DNA of 64,000 nt from assembly GCF_014898815.1 (NCBI RefSeq), contig NW_026515438.1, positions 1,054,001-1,118,000 on the forward strand. Reading direction: 5' to 3'. This DNA comes from Panonychus citri (lineage: Eukaryota; Arthropoda; Arachnida; Trombidiformes; Tetranychidae). Positions 24,622-36,640 of the stretch are shown here, one piece after another. Made by a program: the position numbers and the translations under genes. Position 1 is the stretch's first letter. Each line of letters begins with the position of its first letter. The notes under the pieces were generated by a model, which saw only the letters and a list, made by a program, of their open reading frames with translations, did not search any database and was not told the origin of the DNA.

Positions 24622-27600
24622 TTAGTTAATTAACTAGTGAGTTGATCTAATTTTTTTTTCAATTTCCATTGTTTCCTATTGACTTTATCCTTAGTTATTT
24701 ATAATTTACAATTAAGATGTTGGTTAATTACTAAATATCATCAAGTAGAGTAAAGTTAATCAATCAATTAATTTGTGGAAAATTTTTCCTGCAATAATTA
24801 ACCAAATCCATTGTTAGTTAACAAAGTTGTATTGTGTTAATCAACTCATTAAGGTTCATTATCATTATGATGATCATCATTAACCGCATCCACTATTTGA
24901 TGATTAATGTTAAAATTAACCAGCATCAGTGAGTGATTAACTTGATTATTCAAGAAACTTCATTTTGATCATCATCATCTCATAATTAAGATCACCGTTG
25001 ATGTTAATTTAATCTAGTTGAAATACAAAATTGATTCTCAACCAAATATTCACAAAATTGATCAAATTGATATTGTCATTAACCTGGAGATTATTATTGA
25101 TGATGATTAAGTTGATTAAGATTATAATGATGATTATGATTAAATTTGATACAACCTTTGGTTCCTTGTATATTATAATATACAAGGAAGCAATAGTTAA
25201 CCTAATGAGCTTTGTGATAAAATTGATGATGAAGACGAAGATGAAGATGAAGATGAAGATACCTTGTCTATTGTTATGATGATGATGATGAGAATGAAAA
25301 TTACTCTTCTCTCTCTCTCGTTTGATGATCTCCTCCTACCTGATGATGACAAAAAGAGTTATAATCATTAAGAGGGCGATGGACATTCGGATATGATGAA
25401 GGAAAGATAAACCAAAGGAGTTTAATGTTGATCAGCAAAATTATCGTTTAGCTTAATTCGTGCAATCAAGAAACTGAATCATTTCCTCTTCCTCTATTTA
25501 CTTTATTATCATATTTATCTTCCTCCTTTTCCTTTTCATCATTTTATCTTTATTGTTACTCTCTCACTTTCTCTATCTCCCACTTAAGGAATAGAAAACA
25601 TAGTGGACACAATGGTCAAGAAGAGAGAAAGTTTGGAGAAAGTCGATCCACATCTAGGATATTTCGTGGAAGTGAATGAGAGAGAGAGAGAGTTAAGACA
25701 GGAAGAGGAAGAGAAAAGTTTATGTCCAAAGAGAAAATCGAAGTAGGATAGAGAAAAAGAAATCACCATTTTCTTTCTTTTTCCATACCTAATCTTTTCT
25801 CTATGATGGAAGATGATAAAAGAGTCAATCATCATATTCTTCTCTCTCATCATCATCATCCACCTTTTCAAAGTCAAACACAAAAGCATCAAATACAATG
25901 TTTCAAACTGACTGATGATAAGAAAACATTATCATCAAACCAACACACACCAGAGTATCATCTTCAATCAATTATTATTATAATGATTAAGGTTCCATCA
26001 ATAATTTTCTCTCATCTCTTCATCTTCATCCTTTTTTCTTCCTCCTACTTCGTGGTGGTATATTTATCTTCACCCACCTTACCCAAACTTACACTTGACT
26101 CGAAGGTGTATTTCCATGTTAATCCTTCCCTTTCATCATAATTTATCATCTCTCTTTTGATTTTGTAACATCTTATACTTTAATTGCAACAATTAACAAA
26201 CAAACATAAAACAATTAACACCAATCAAGTTTTCAAGTATCAACAACAACAAACAAGCCAAAATCATCAAGTACATAAAGAGTTAAGGGGAAAAAAGAAA
26301 CAAGAAAAAAAAACAAAACAATCAAGAGCATTAACCGCAAGAGTTAAGAAGATGGAGATGAAGATGAAGATGAAGACGAGATGATGATGATGATGAAAAG
26401 GAAGTATGAAAAGAGCAAAGGATGATAATGATGATTAAATGGAAAATTCATACAACTCAAATTCTGAACGGAAACGATGAACGAGATTGAACTTTCTCTC
26501 CATGAAATGAAAGAGTCTCTTCATGATTTTCGATCACATTGATTCTGATTAATTGTTATTCTAAACTAAATTCAACTAATTGGCTGATTATGAATGAAAA
26601 AGGATTAACTTTAAACACTCACACACAATTTGATGCCTACAAAGTTAAACAATTCAAATTCATGGGCCTCTCAATAATCACCTTCAAAGATAATCAACAA
26701 TTTAAGTTAACAACAATTTTCTGATTGATTCATATTGTGAATTTACAAATATCATAATCATGAATGATTGATTGTTAATCATAATGGTGATGATGATTTA
26801 GGTTTGTCTTTACTTTTAATTCATATTCTTTATCATGTTAATTGTTGATTATTGGTGCAAATTGCATTTAATTGTCATTAATCATTAAATTGCTTTTCCT
26901 TTTTCATTTCATAAGGATTTTAATTGTGATCAATTTAATGCCAGACAAAGTCAATGGTATCTTTCAACTATAATTAACCTTTACAATTAACTCAATAGTT
27001 AACTAAATTGTTTGAATTAAATGTTTTGATTAAAATCATTAATCTTTGTAACAATCAATATAAATATTTTTCCGCCACAGTAACAAAACAATTTAGTTTG
27101 TAACCTTAATTGTGGTTACCAAATTGTGAGATTAAACATTTTGTTTGTTACCTTCAAATGGAAAAACTTTATTTTTAATTAATTCATATTAATTACAATT
27201 GTAAATCATTGTAATCAGAGAGTTAAATTGTTTGAGTAATTAACACGAATCTAGATTGTGAATGGTTACGATTTAAACAATCGTGAAGTGATTAAATTGT
27301 AATTGATGAGGTTAAACTTTTAACTCTTTTCTTGTGGTGAAAATTTTGTTTCCAAATCGTAATCGTTAAGTTAATCACTAAATCAATCCCATTGGATTAA
27401 CGAGATACAATCAATTTAAAACGTTTAATTATATTTATAATCTAAAGAAGCAATAAATTAGATCGATTAAAGGTAAAAAAAAACAAATTGAATATCCAAC
27501 AATCAAGAGCAACAATTTAACTGTGATAATTTATTATGGTTAAAGTGCCAAAGTGCTCGTTGGTGTTAATTGTAAAGGCTTGTATGTGTGTTTATGATTT

Positions 27601-28107
27601 AATTGTAACAATTTATGATCAATGATAATCGAGTATAAATGATTTGATTTGTTTTCCTTTTCTTGCTTCTTACAATTAACTAATTTCTCGTGATAAATTA
27701 ACAGTTTCACCACGTTGAATGAGACCACGAAAACATTGATGATCAAGGTGAGATAATCCCTGTTGATTATCAACAATTAATCTGACCTTTTGATTAGATT
27801 TGATTTGAATAACTTATTGGACATTAATTGATTATAATCATTATCAATATTGTTCAATTTTAAAGTGGACAATGGTCATCATCATCATCAGTAACTGGCC
27901 CAATGTATTTAACAGTGAGAGGTGCAAATACTTTAATAGTGATGGTCAAGCAAATCAAATGACCACAAGGTAAGTCACAGGAGGTGGTCAGTATCACCCA
28001 ACAGGTAAGGAAAATTATTTCACTCTAATTGGTGTTGTATTGGTCAAGCTTTAGCCTTGATTGTTACCTTGATTACTTTTTGTCTGGGACTTTCAATTTG
28101 CCCTCAG
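24622..28107. other. Mostly noncoding stretch with weak candidate exons
   Basis: AT-rich DNA with GAT/ATC tracts (25085-25290, 26340-26400), GA-rich patches and no recognised family. A 46-codon minus-strand open frame at about 27685-27825 (containing GLSHLDHQCFRGLIQRGE) is protein-like but has weak splice signals. Other ORFs are low-complexity. Confidence 0.4.
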
Positions 28108-28182
28108 GGTAAAAATACCATAGGTGTTCAGATTGAAGATGTTGCAACATTTACATGGGGAAAATGGTTAACATCAAAATAA
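28108..28182 (+). CDS. Candidate plus-strand terminal exon
   Basis: A strong acceptor (pyrimidine-rich, ending TTTGCCCTCAG at 28107) precedes 24 codons and TAA: GKNTIGVQIEDVATFTWGKW then LTSK. A phase-0 donor (CAACAG|GTAAGG) lies about 95 bp upstream, near 28012/28013, after an open stretch. No family was recognised and the upstream exons could not be traced. Confidence 0.25.
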   Translation, partial: GKNTIGVQIEDVATFTWGKWLTSK

Positions 28183-28619
28183 ATTGTTCACTTTGTCTTG
28201 ATTGTTTTACACTCGATGTGATTTTTTTTTATTAGAAAACATGAGATTGGCAATTTAGTTGATTGTTATTATAATTACATGAGTGTATTTTTGGCTTATG
28301 TACAGTAAACAATTAGAAATTAAATTAATTAATAAATTAGATTTTTAAATTGCACAATTAATGCAATTTGTAGTTGTGTTGCTGTGTAACTTGTTTCATT
28401 TTTTGATTGGTTTCCTTGTCCTTGATTGTTGACTTTTGTGCGACCTCAATAAGATTTTAATTGTAACAATTAACTGTTTTTTTTTCTTGTCACCATCAGC
28501 ACTAATTGTTGAATTGCTTTGTTTGAATTGATCAACAGGGTTAAAACCAGATGAGTCGGCAACAAATTGAATGAGTTGATGATTGATAATTATTGATAAT
28601 CAATCGATGAGAAATTGAT

Positions 28620-29880
28620 TGGTTCATTTTTGAATAGGTGATTTAATTTGAATCTATTGAGTTGATTGTGTTCAAATTGGTTGAAGATGTTGATAAATTA
28701 GCGATACAACGAGTGTTATATGTACAACATAATCGACCATTCTGTTGATTATATATAAAGGGTTGAATAGAAAAAGAAAGTGAAAATATTAGGATTAATT
28801 GTAATGATACAAATAATTAATTAGTTATACGAAAGTAAAATTAATTGTGATTGAATAAATAAACGTGCAAAGTGAATGATAATCTTGAAGTGTAGTGATA
28901 ATAATAAGCGATGTATGTGCTTAATTAAGCAAGAAATGTGTGTGTGTGTTTGTGTGATTAAGTTTGATTTAATTGCTCGATTGTATTACTACTATAATTT
29001 AATTGAACATGATTATTAGTGTTTTTGATTAGTTGATTAGTTGATTAGCTGATGTGTCGAGTGTCATTATTGTGACAATAAAGTATTTGATGTTGTCATA
29101 ATTGTAACAACAATAATCAACATAAGGTAAACATATTCTGGCAACAGTTTGTTAATGAAGATGAAGATGATGATAAATATGATGATGATGATGATGAAGA
29201 TGATGATAATGAGGATGAGATGAAGATGAAAATGATGATTAGGATTTACCTCAATACCTCAATACCCCAATAGTTGTGGTAATGGTTTAGTTATAAATAT
29301 GTTGCAGTTTAAAATGAAATAAATTGTTACAATTAAAATAATAAACAAAAGAGCAAAAATGATCAAACTTAATTGTGATAAAAAGCAAATGCAAGCAAAT
29401 GATAAGATGCAAATAAAAAGGCAAAGGATAAATCATGCAAATTCAATCAATGATTAACTTGATTGTTGTTGTTGTTGTTGGAGTGCAAATGACAAGCAAT
29501 TTAAAATACGTGCTATTCAAATGATTGTTGTTTGTGATTCTGTTTGTGTTTTTGTTGTTGTGCAATAGCAATGAGATTATGTGAATAACGTGCATTTAAA
29601 TTATGATTATGATAAAAGGATTAATTGATTACCCATGATAATTATTATTATTATTATTTTCATATCTCATAAATGACGATGCTGATGATGAGGTTAATTG
29701 ATTAATTGTTTGAGCTGATTGTTGACTGGATGTTAACTGGATTAAATTGTTAATGTTAAATTGATTGGGAAGACACAACAATTGATACAAATGAACAAAC
29801 AATTCAGAGTATTAATGAAATGATATGAATAAAATTAAGACAAATGCATAAGAAGAAAGAAAAAAGAAAAAAAGAAAGAG
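28620..29880. repeat. Copy-C downstream block homologous to both palindrome arms
   Basis: Matches the reverse complement of about 20,100-21,330 very closely, including GGTGATTTAATTTGAATCTA and CGATACAACGAGTGTTATAT. It matches arm A (about 8810-9770) less closely. It starts abruptly near 28620 and ends near 29880, after which 29.9-30.9 kb has no match in the arms. It carries the candidate terminal NELL exon. Confidence 0.75.
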
Positions 29881-32800
29881 AAAAGGTTAATCAATGTTAT
29901 TAGATTTTAATTAATAGTTGATTGTAGAGTTGATTAGTTAATGCAGATCAAGAGTCATGGCAAGATTGATAGAAATCTGAAATCAGTAATCAAAGATCAA
30001 CAAGGAAACAAAATCGAAACAAAAGTTTTGATTCTCATCTCTATGGTTTCCATTGGGATGTGATGACCATGAAAAGTTAGTGGTCAGTGTAAAAGGGGAA
30101 GGAGTTAGAATCAGGTAATAGGTTAATGGACACGAAGATAGTTCAAGTTCAATGGCAGTTAACATAAAAATCATGATTCATTCATTTTCCACCCAATTAA
30201 TTATTCAGAGTCAAATTGATTTGATTTATCATCTGACAGTTGAAACAACACAAAAGTTTCCAAAAAAAACTAATCTATTTTTAGTGGTCAATTAACTGGG
30301 TTACAATTTAAATTGTTCTAGCTGATTATTATCCATAGTTTACCTCAAGGGTTCTTGTTGATAATTTGTTTAGGAGTTAATTGTACCTGAGTCATAATTG
30401 TGTTTACCTTTTGTTTGGCTTTTCTGATTCTGTTACTGGTCAGTATTGGTCAGTCAATCAATGATTATTTACTCAAATTATTGAAGTGAAATGATTACTT
30501 TGTTTGGGTAAATACAATTAGCGAGTAATCAAAGGATATCCCCCAAAGTGCTGATCGATAAACTCAACAATTAGTAGGCGTTTTCCCCGTTCTCGAACTT
30601 GAGGTCAGTCTTCTGATGGACTAAACATTGACTTTTCTTAATGGTCATTTGTTTTCTCTTTTTGATTTGGTTAATTGTTGTCATGGTTTCGCAAATTATG
30701 TCTACTATTAGCACGTATTTTGAGAGAGTTTGTTTGGTCAAAGGTGAATGGGTGAGTTTAGGATAATCATTTTGACGATGACCTTGAGTGAGTTTGAGCT
30801 CTTCCCTTCCCCTATGGTTGGATGGTCATCCAATCATTACAATTAACTGTTAACTAATTAATATATTAATTTGTTGTCTTTTGCATTATTCAATCTATTG
30901 GGTCGAATTTGTGTAATTCATTCAATTTGATGTAACCATGACGATGAAACTTTACAACATCAACTGTTACATTCATTGTATTAGGTAAACAACGAGACAA
31001 GAGGTGAAAGGTAAACGCGCGTGACGCGTCCTTCAAGTCACCGGTAGTTTTACAGCTTCTTGAAGCACGCGACACGTGAGATGAGGGACAAAGGGGCCAG
31101 AGAAAAGAGAGAGAAATGATAAAAGAAGATAAATGAAGACTAACACCTTGTGGTCGATGAAAAGAAGAGAGAAAGAGAGAGCAATGATGAAGATGAGGAT
31201 CTGGTTCGGATGATGATAAGGATTATAAAGAAAGAGAAAAAGAGAGGGAAAATATAAGAAGTCTGATAAAATCCTTTTCTTTTGTTTCATCTCCTAATGT
31301 TTGCCAAGAATAGAAATTTAATATAAATGATTTACTATTAATACACTTACCTTACATTTACAATTAGCACAAGGATCTTTTCCAATTACAATTTGTTGAT
31401 CATTTGCATATAATTTACCAAGATACATACAACCAGATGATAGACTTGAGTTAATTGAGATTCCAGGTTTGATTAGATTGTCAAATGAATTGTGATTATC
31501 TAAACCATCAATATAATCACCACAAGGATCATCACCACAATAAGGGCAACAATCATCAGCAGATTTAATTGGATTTGAGCATTTTATTGGTGGACAATCA
31601 ATATCGCGACATTTTGATTCACCAAACTATAAATGAATTTAAATTCAAAAGTCGAGAGAGAGAGAGAGAGAGAGAGAGAGTAATTAGTTAATTTTGATAA
31701 TTATGATTATGAATGAATTTAACCTTACCAAACATTGACAGGATTTACATTTGGATAACCAAGTTTGTCCATTTTTATATTTAATTGTTTCGTCCAATTG
31801 ATCAACACAATCAATTGACTTTTTACACTCAGGACAACAATTAAAATCAATTGAATCATTTGTTGTTGTTGTTGTTGAATTACAATTACATTGTCTTTTT
31901 GAACAATTAGTTACTCCAAATGAACATGAACATTGGAAACAAGAATCAAACTCTGAATCCCATTTAGATCCATGTAATCGTCTTAATCCATTGACAACAC
32001 AATCTCTTGAACATGAAGAGTCCAGAGAAGAAGATGAAGAAGATGAAGGTGATGAGGAAGAAGATGAAGATGGACATTGACATTCATATCCACCTTCAGT
32101 ATTGACACATATTCTTTCCTCATTACAAGTATCTACTCTTGTATTACATTCATTTAAATCAACGCATTTCAGTTGATCATGATTAGAATCACTTTTGTCT
32201 ATGTAACTTGTATAACCATCTAAACATTGACAATAATACCAACCCGGTTTATTGATACACTTTGAATTGGATGGACATTCATGTAAATTCAATGAACATT
32301 CATCGATATCTTTTTCACAATATTTCCCATGAAATCCTCGTTTACAAAGACATTTATCTGGTCCAATACATTTACCACCATTGGCACATTTCTTATTACA
32401 GATCGCTGATGATGAGAATGGGAGATTAGAGATCAGAAAAGAAAAAAGAAAAAAAAGCAAAAGAAAAAAGAAAAAAAAAGAAAACAAAACTCACGTTGAC
32501 AATTAAAACCATCGCCAGTGAATCCATGTAAACATAAACACGAATAATTACCATGAGTGTTGATACATTTACTATTTTCATTGCATTTGTGTTCATTTGT
32601 CGCACATTCATCAATATCAAGACAATTAAGTGAATCTCGTCGTCGGAATCCAGGTAAACATTGACAATAATAGGAACCATTTGTATTGACACATTTAGTA
32701 TTATCTCTACATAGATTTCCTCCCATTCCACCCAATGAATTGCATTCGTTTATATCAGAACACAATCGTCCGTCTCCCCAATACCCATCGGCACATTTAC

Positions 32801-33557
32801 AGGTGAATCCAGTCTTTAAATTGATACAATTCGCATTAGAATGACAATCGTGTCCATTGCCACAGAAATCGGTGTCCACACAATACTTGCAACATTCACC
32901 ATCAGCCTTGAACTGCTTCTCAACTGGACACTCTAATCGTGGACAATAACTCAATGGATTCAACCTCTTACACCGCAGTGACCCTTCATAACAAACGCAC
33001 TTGACACAGTCTTTCACGTAGACATCGTTATGTTCAATGTACTTTCCATCTTTGAGACACTTTTTGTGACAAATTGGACAACAATCAGTCGCTGATGCGA
33101 AATACAAGGAACTTGCCTTACAATTGACCGGCGAATCACATTTCATTGGGGAACAATTAATTACTCCATGATCACAGAAACAATTTGAACAATTGCTAAT
33201 CCATTTAGATGAATGTACAACACTAGATCCATTTGATAATAAACAATTTTCTCTCTCTCCTTTTCTCTCTTCTCTCTCTCTTTCTCTCTCCACCTCTAAT
33301 TGGAGTTTAATTTGATTCTCACTCTTATAATTACTATTGATACATTTACAATCATCTTCTACTCGAGATAATCGTAATTCAGTTTGGTGCAATTGGATAG
33401 TCAAATTTTTCACATAATCTTCAAGTTCACTGATTGACTCTTTTAGATTTACAATTCCAATTTCAACACAATTAACCAAATTATCATCACTAATCAATGA
33501 TGATATTATTATTACCAATGATAATAAAGTGGATGCTAATAAATTAATCACATACAT
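29629..33557 (-). CDS. NELL-like VWC/EGF secreted protein, copy C (intact frame)
   Basis: Exons 33557-32495, 32405-31729 and 31626-31351 join in phase (1063, 677 and 276 nt; 672 residues). A phase-compatible candidate last exon, 29736-29629, ends at a stop and would give 707 residues. Order: signal peptide (1-~23), coiled coil rich in ISELEDYVKNLTIQL (~33-75), Arg/Glu low-complexity tract (~95-105), VWC1 (~107-168, ends CCPIC), VWC2 (~169-228), six EGF-like modules (~230-450), a Ser tract, then VWC3, VWC4 (ends DDCCPYC) and a partial VWC5. NELL proteins bind receptors such as Robo and carry an N-terminal laminin-G/TSPN domain; none is seen here. The first Met is followed directly by a signal-peptide-like stretch, so the protein may really be short. 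The alternative is that an upstream exon was missed. The fifth VWC module would need a further exon to complete its cysteines. Confidence 0.8.
29881..30960. other. Copy-C-specific noncoding segment
   Basis: Lies between the candidate last exon and the hairpin of copy C. It lacks similarity to the corresponding interval in the palindrome arms. No gene was seen. Confidence 0.5.
31018..31078. other. CpG-rich hairpin (copy C, diverged sequence, same fold)
   Basis: Stem blocks are 31018-31023 with 31073-31078 (one G/T wobble), 31025-31029 with 31067-31071 and 31031-31037 with 31059-31065 (CTTCAAG/CTTGAAG). The upper stem sequence differs from copies A and B, yet pairing is kept and the loop core TCACCGGTAGTTTTA is conserved. 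Confidence 0.65.
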
Positions 33558-33835
33558 GATGATGAAAATGATGATGGTGATGAAGTAGTGATGAGGATGA
33601 ACTTTTCATGGCACAATTAAAAAACTATGAAATCAAACTAAGAAATTTGGAAATTGTGAATCAATATTATCCATTGATTCACGAAATGAACTTGTCACGA
33701 ATAGAGAAAAATTAACTTGTCTAAGGATAACATTAAATTGAGACTAATACAAACTCAATAGTAAAGTGAGATACTCACTCGTCGAGAGAGAGGAAGAGAA
33801 GATGATAAATAAGATGATGAGTTTGCGCTCTCCAA

Positions 33836-34939
33836 ATGAATTATGAATAAAAAAGAAAATCGTAACAATCAGCTGATCTAAAGATCACATTCGATTAGAA
33901 CCAAAAACCTGAGCACTTGATCGATAAACTTGGAAAAGTTTGTCAGCTGAAAAAATTCATTTCCAATTCAATTTCGATAAACTTGTAATCTAATTAACAA
34001 ATGTCCAAAACTTTTCGAACTCATTTTGAACAATTTGGAATCGAAAATCGGCAAACTCACAATTAACTTCAATTCTTCCATTGTACTAATTAACTTGATT
34101 GTCAAAAGTGTTTAATTGTTGTTAGAAATTGATCACATTTTGATTGAGAAAATGAAAAAATAGTTAGAGATTTAAATTGTTGTCGTTCTTAAACCTTGAT
34201 TATTTAAACTCAAGGACGATTTCTAATTGTGATTAAGTCCTAAAATTGAGTATCTAGAAAATTTAACTAAAACTGTCACATTTATTAAATTTGATTTGTG
34301 GCAATTTATTAATTAGATGAAAGTAAATCTACAAGGTCTTTAATTATCAGACAATCAAATCTGATTAATGTGAAACAAACAGATTCAATTAAACACTCAA
34401 ATCTACCCCTGACTTATATATGCCACCAACGCAATCACCTTAATCACTAGTATCAAATTGTACACAATTAAATTAATTGTTGGCAGAAAACAAAGAAAGA
34501 AAAAAAAACTTGATGAAATAATTTAATAACCTAAATAGTATTGAAATACTTTGATGGTAATCAGTTTGTTCCCATTATAGTTTAAAGGAATTAAACTATT
34601 TTCTTTAAACAACTAAGATTTTAATTTAAGATTAAATTAAATTGAGAAAAATTAACTAACAAAAATGAAGAAAGAAAGAAAAAAAGTGAAAACGAAATTT
34701 CAAAATTCGCGCTTGAAGAGTAAGTTTTCAAAAAGACTCGAATAGTTGCCTAAAAAGAACACCAGACGACGCCAGTTCTCCTCGAACTTTTCCCTGTTCG
34801 AAACTCGAACTAAAAACTTTTTCATGATAAACTATAGAAACATGAATTATTTACCATGGTGGCTCATCAACATGAACAAAATATTAACAGATTTTGATAT
34901 GAAAATTTGGTTAACATTTTCCCGCTCACATAATATGCA
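33836..34939. other. Noncoding interval upstream of NELL-like copy C
   Basis: AT-rich DNA upstream of the conserved 5' block. No open frame with domain content and no NELL exon of an opposing copy was found here, although copy-D remnants begin at its right end. Confidence 0.5.
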
Positions 34940-35075
34940 AAAAAAGGTAATCAGAGTAACTGTGGCTCGTGCCAAGGTATCAGCACCTGGTATCATCCTT
35001 ATCATCATCACCGACACCAAATTCTTCTCTCTTTTCATCCTCATCCTTATTCTCATCTGTTTCCTCCCCTCTATC

Positions 35076-35152
<77 letters not shown>

Positions 35153-35330
35153 AAGGTGATCTATTGTTACCTTTCATCATCTTCTTCCTCCTTCTCATCA
35201 CAATAATCATCATCATTATCATCTCTTCTTTCCCCCTCATCATCTAGCTATTTATCTTTACCAAGATAATCATTAGAATCGCCCACAAGATTCAATCAAA
35301 CAGTTAGATTGCAATGTGCTGACCAGACTG
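34940..35330 (+). repeat. Partial remnant (copy D) of the NELL downstream region
   Basis: On the plus strand this stretch has the 20-bp element (34956-34975), CACCTGGTAT (34984-34993), a long pyrimidine repeat, GTGATCTATTGTTAC (35156-35170) and ATTCAATCAAACAGTTA (about 35291-35307), then GCAATGTG. All occur in the same order after copy B at 18819, 18853, 18968 and about 19080-19115. It lies opposite in orientation to copy C with no NELL exons nearby, so it looks like a leftover of another, mostly deleted copy. Confidence 0.65.
35081..35151. repeat. (CT)n microsatellite, ~71 bp
   Basis: Uninterrupted TC/CT dinucleotide repeat, the longest in the window. It sits inside the copy-D remnant, where copies A and B have much shorter CT tracts. 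Confidence 0.95.
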
Positions 35331-36640
35331 ACCAAAGGAAGGTCAAGAAAGAGAGAGAGAGAGAGAGACAGAATCATCCTCTCAACCAATAGCTAAAACA
35401 TATTGTTGTTGATTTAATAATAATATCTTATGAATGAAATAATAACAATCAAGGTAAATTGATAATGAATGAAAATTTTAGATGACCTCAAAAACGGTAA
35501 ACAAATAAACGTTAGAAGTTAAAAGGTAAACTTTTGACCACATCTTGACCATTAATCCAAATATTTACAAGACAAAATTGAAAGTAACAATACTAATTAC
35601 GACACAAATTGAAAATATTCATCACGATCTTGAATCCGATTATGATAACAAATGGTTATCATTGACAATCGGTCAGTTGCCTAAACTGACCAATAAATGA
35701 TGAAAAATTAACAATGATAAACAAGGAGATGAGGGAGTGAAAATGATTTTATTATTATCATAATTATTATTACAGCTAAAAAGATTGTCAAAGTTTAATT
35801 AACTTTTACATTGTTATTGGTCAAATGTTGATATTGATTTAGATGGACAATGGCTAATGCAATTAAATTAAATTACACTTATATTAGTTTACTTTTTTTA
35901 CTCAAATTTAACTCAAATAAAGTCACATTATTGTTATCGGTGATCATGATGACCAACAGAAGATGATGATTAACAAAACCAACAATATCCATTGAGCTGG
36001 TCAGCAAACCAACTTAGTGGTCAGTTTGAAATGGAAAAAAATTTCTTCACTTTTTTTTCTTACTCAAAAGGTAAACAAAACAGAAATACATCAAGTCCAC
36101 TTATCGAAATGTTCAGTTGATTGTCTTTCAATTCACATTGTTGACCATTAGCTTGACCACATGGTTCTCATCCATTTGTTGGATTTACTGAGTGTTGAAT
36201 GTATAAAGCACAATGACCAAAGACCAAAGGATGAACGAAACTTAATTAGTATCGATCTGACCTAATGAAAAGATTGAACAACATTTGAACATTGTTCAGG
36301 AGGCACTTTAATTGTAATCAAATTTCATCGAATGGGAAAAAGTTCCGTTCATCCTGATGATCTTTCCACCTCAAGCTTGACCATTGAAAAAGTTTTCCAA
36401 CTGAGATAATCTCATATCTTGATATGCTTAACGTTAACTAGAAGATATAATCAAATGTAAGAAGATAAAAAAAATAATATTGATACAAAATAATCATCTT
36501 ATTATGAACCTTGAGATTCATGGTACATTTATGGAGATAAAATGAGAATCAGAATTCAGGAAATACATGCTAATAGAAATAAATGAAAAGGGAAAGTAGG
36601 AGGTACAGAATTTTATCTCAATTATGAGAAAGAAATTCAT
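35331..36640. other. Intergenic region between NELL remnant and CARP gene
   Basis: No gene was seen. A short GA tract lies at 35350-35368. The CARP 3' UTR and polyadenylation signal would be expected toward 36.2-36.6 kb on the minus strand but cannot be fixed. Confidence 0.5.

Noticed and set aside
25612..25746. 44-codon plus-strand ORF starting MVKKRESLEKVDPHLGYFVE
   Set aside because: Short, in GA-rich DNA that favours Glu/Lys/Arg codons on this strand; no other exon or promoter evidence.
34746..35247. ORFs of 87-135 codons ending in long Ser-Leu or Arg-Glu repeats
   Set aside because: Translation of the (CT)n microsatellite, not a gene.
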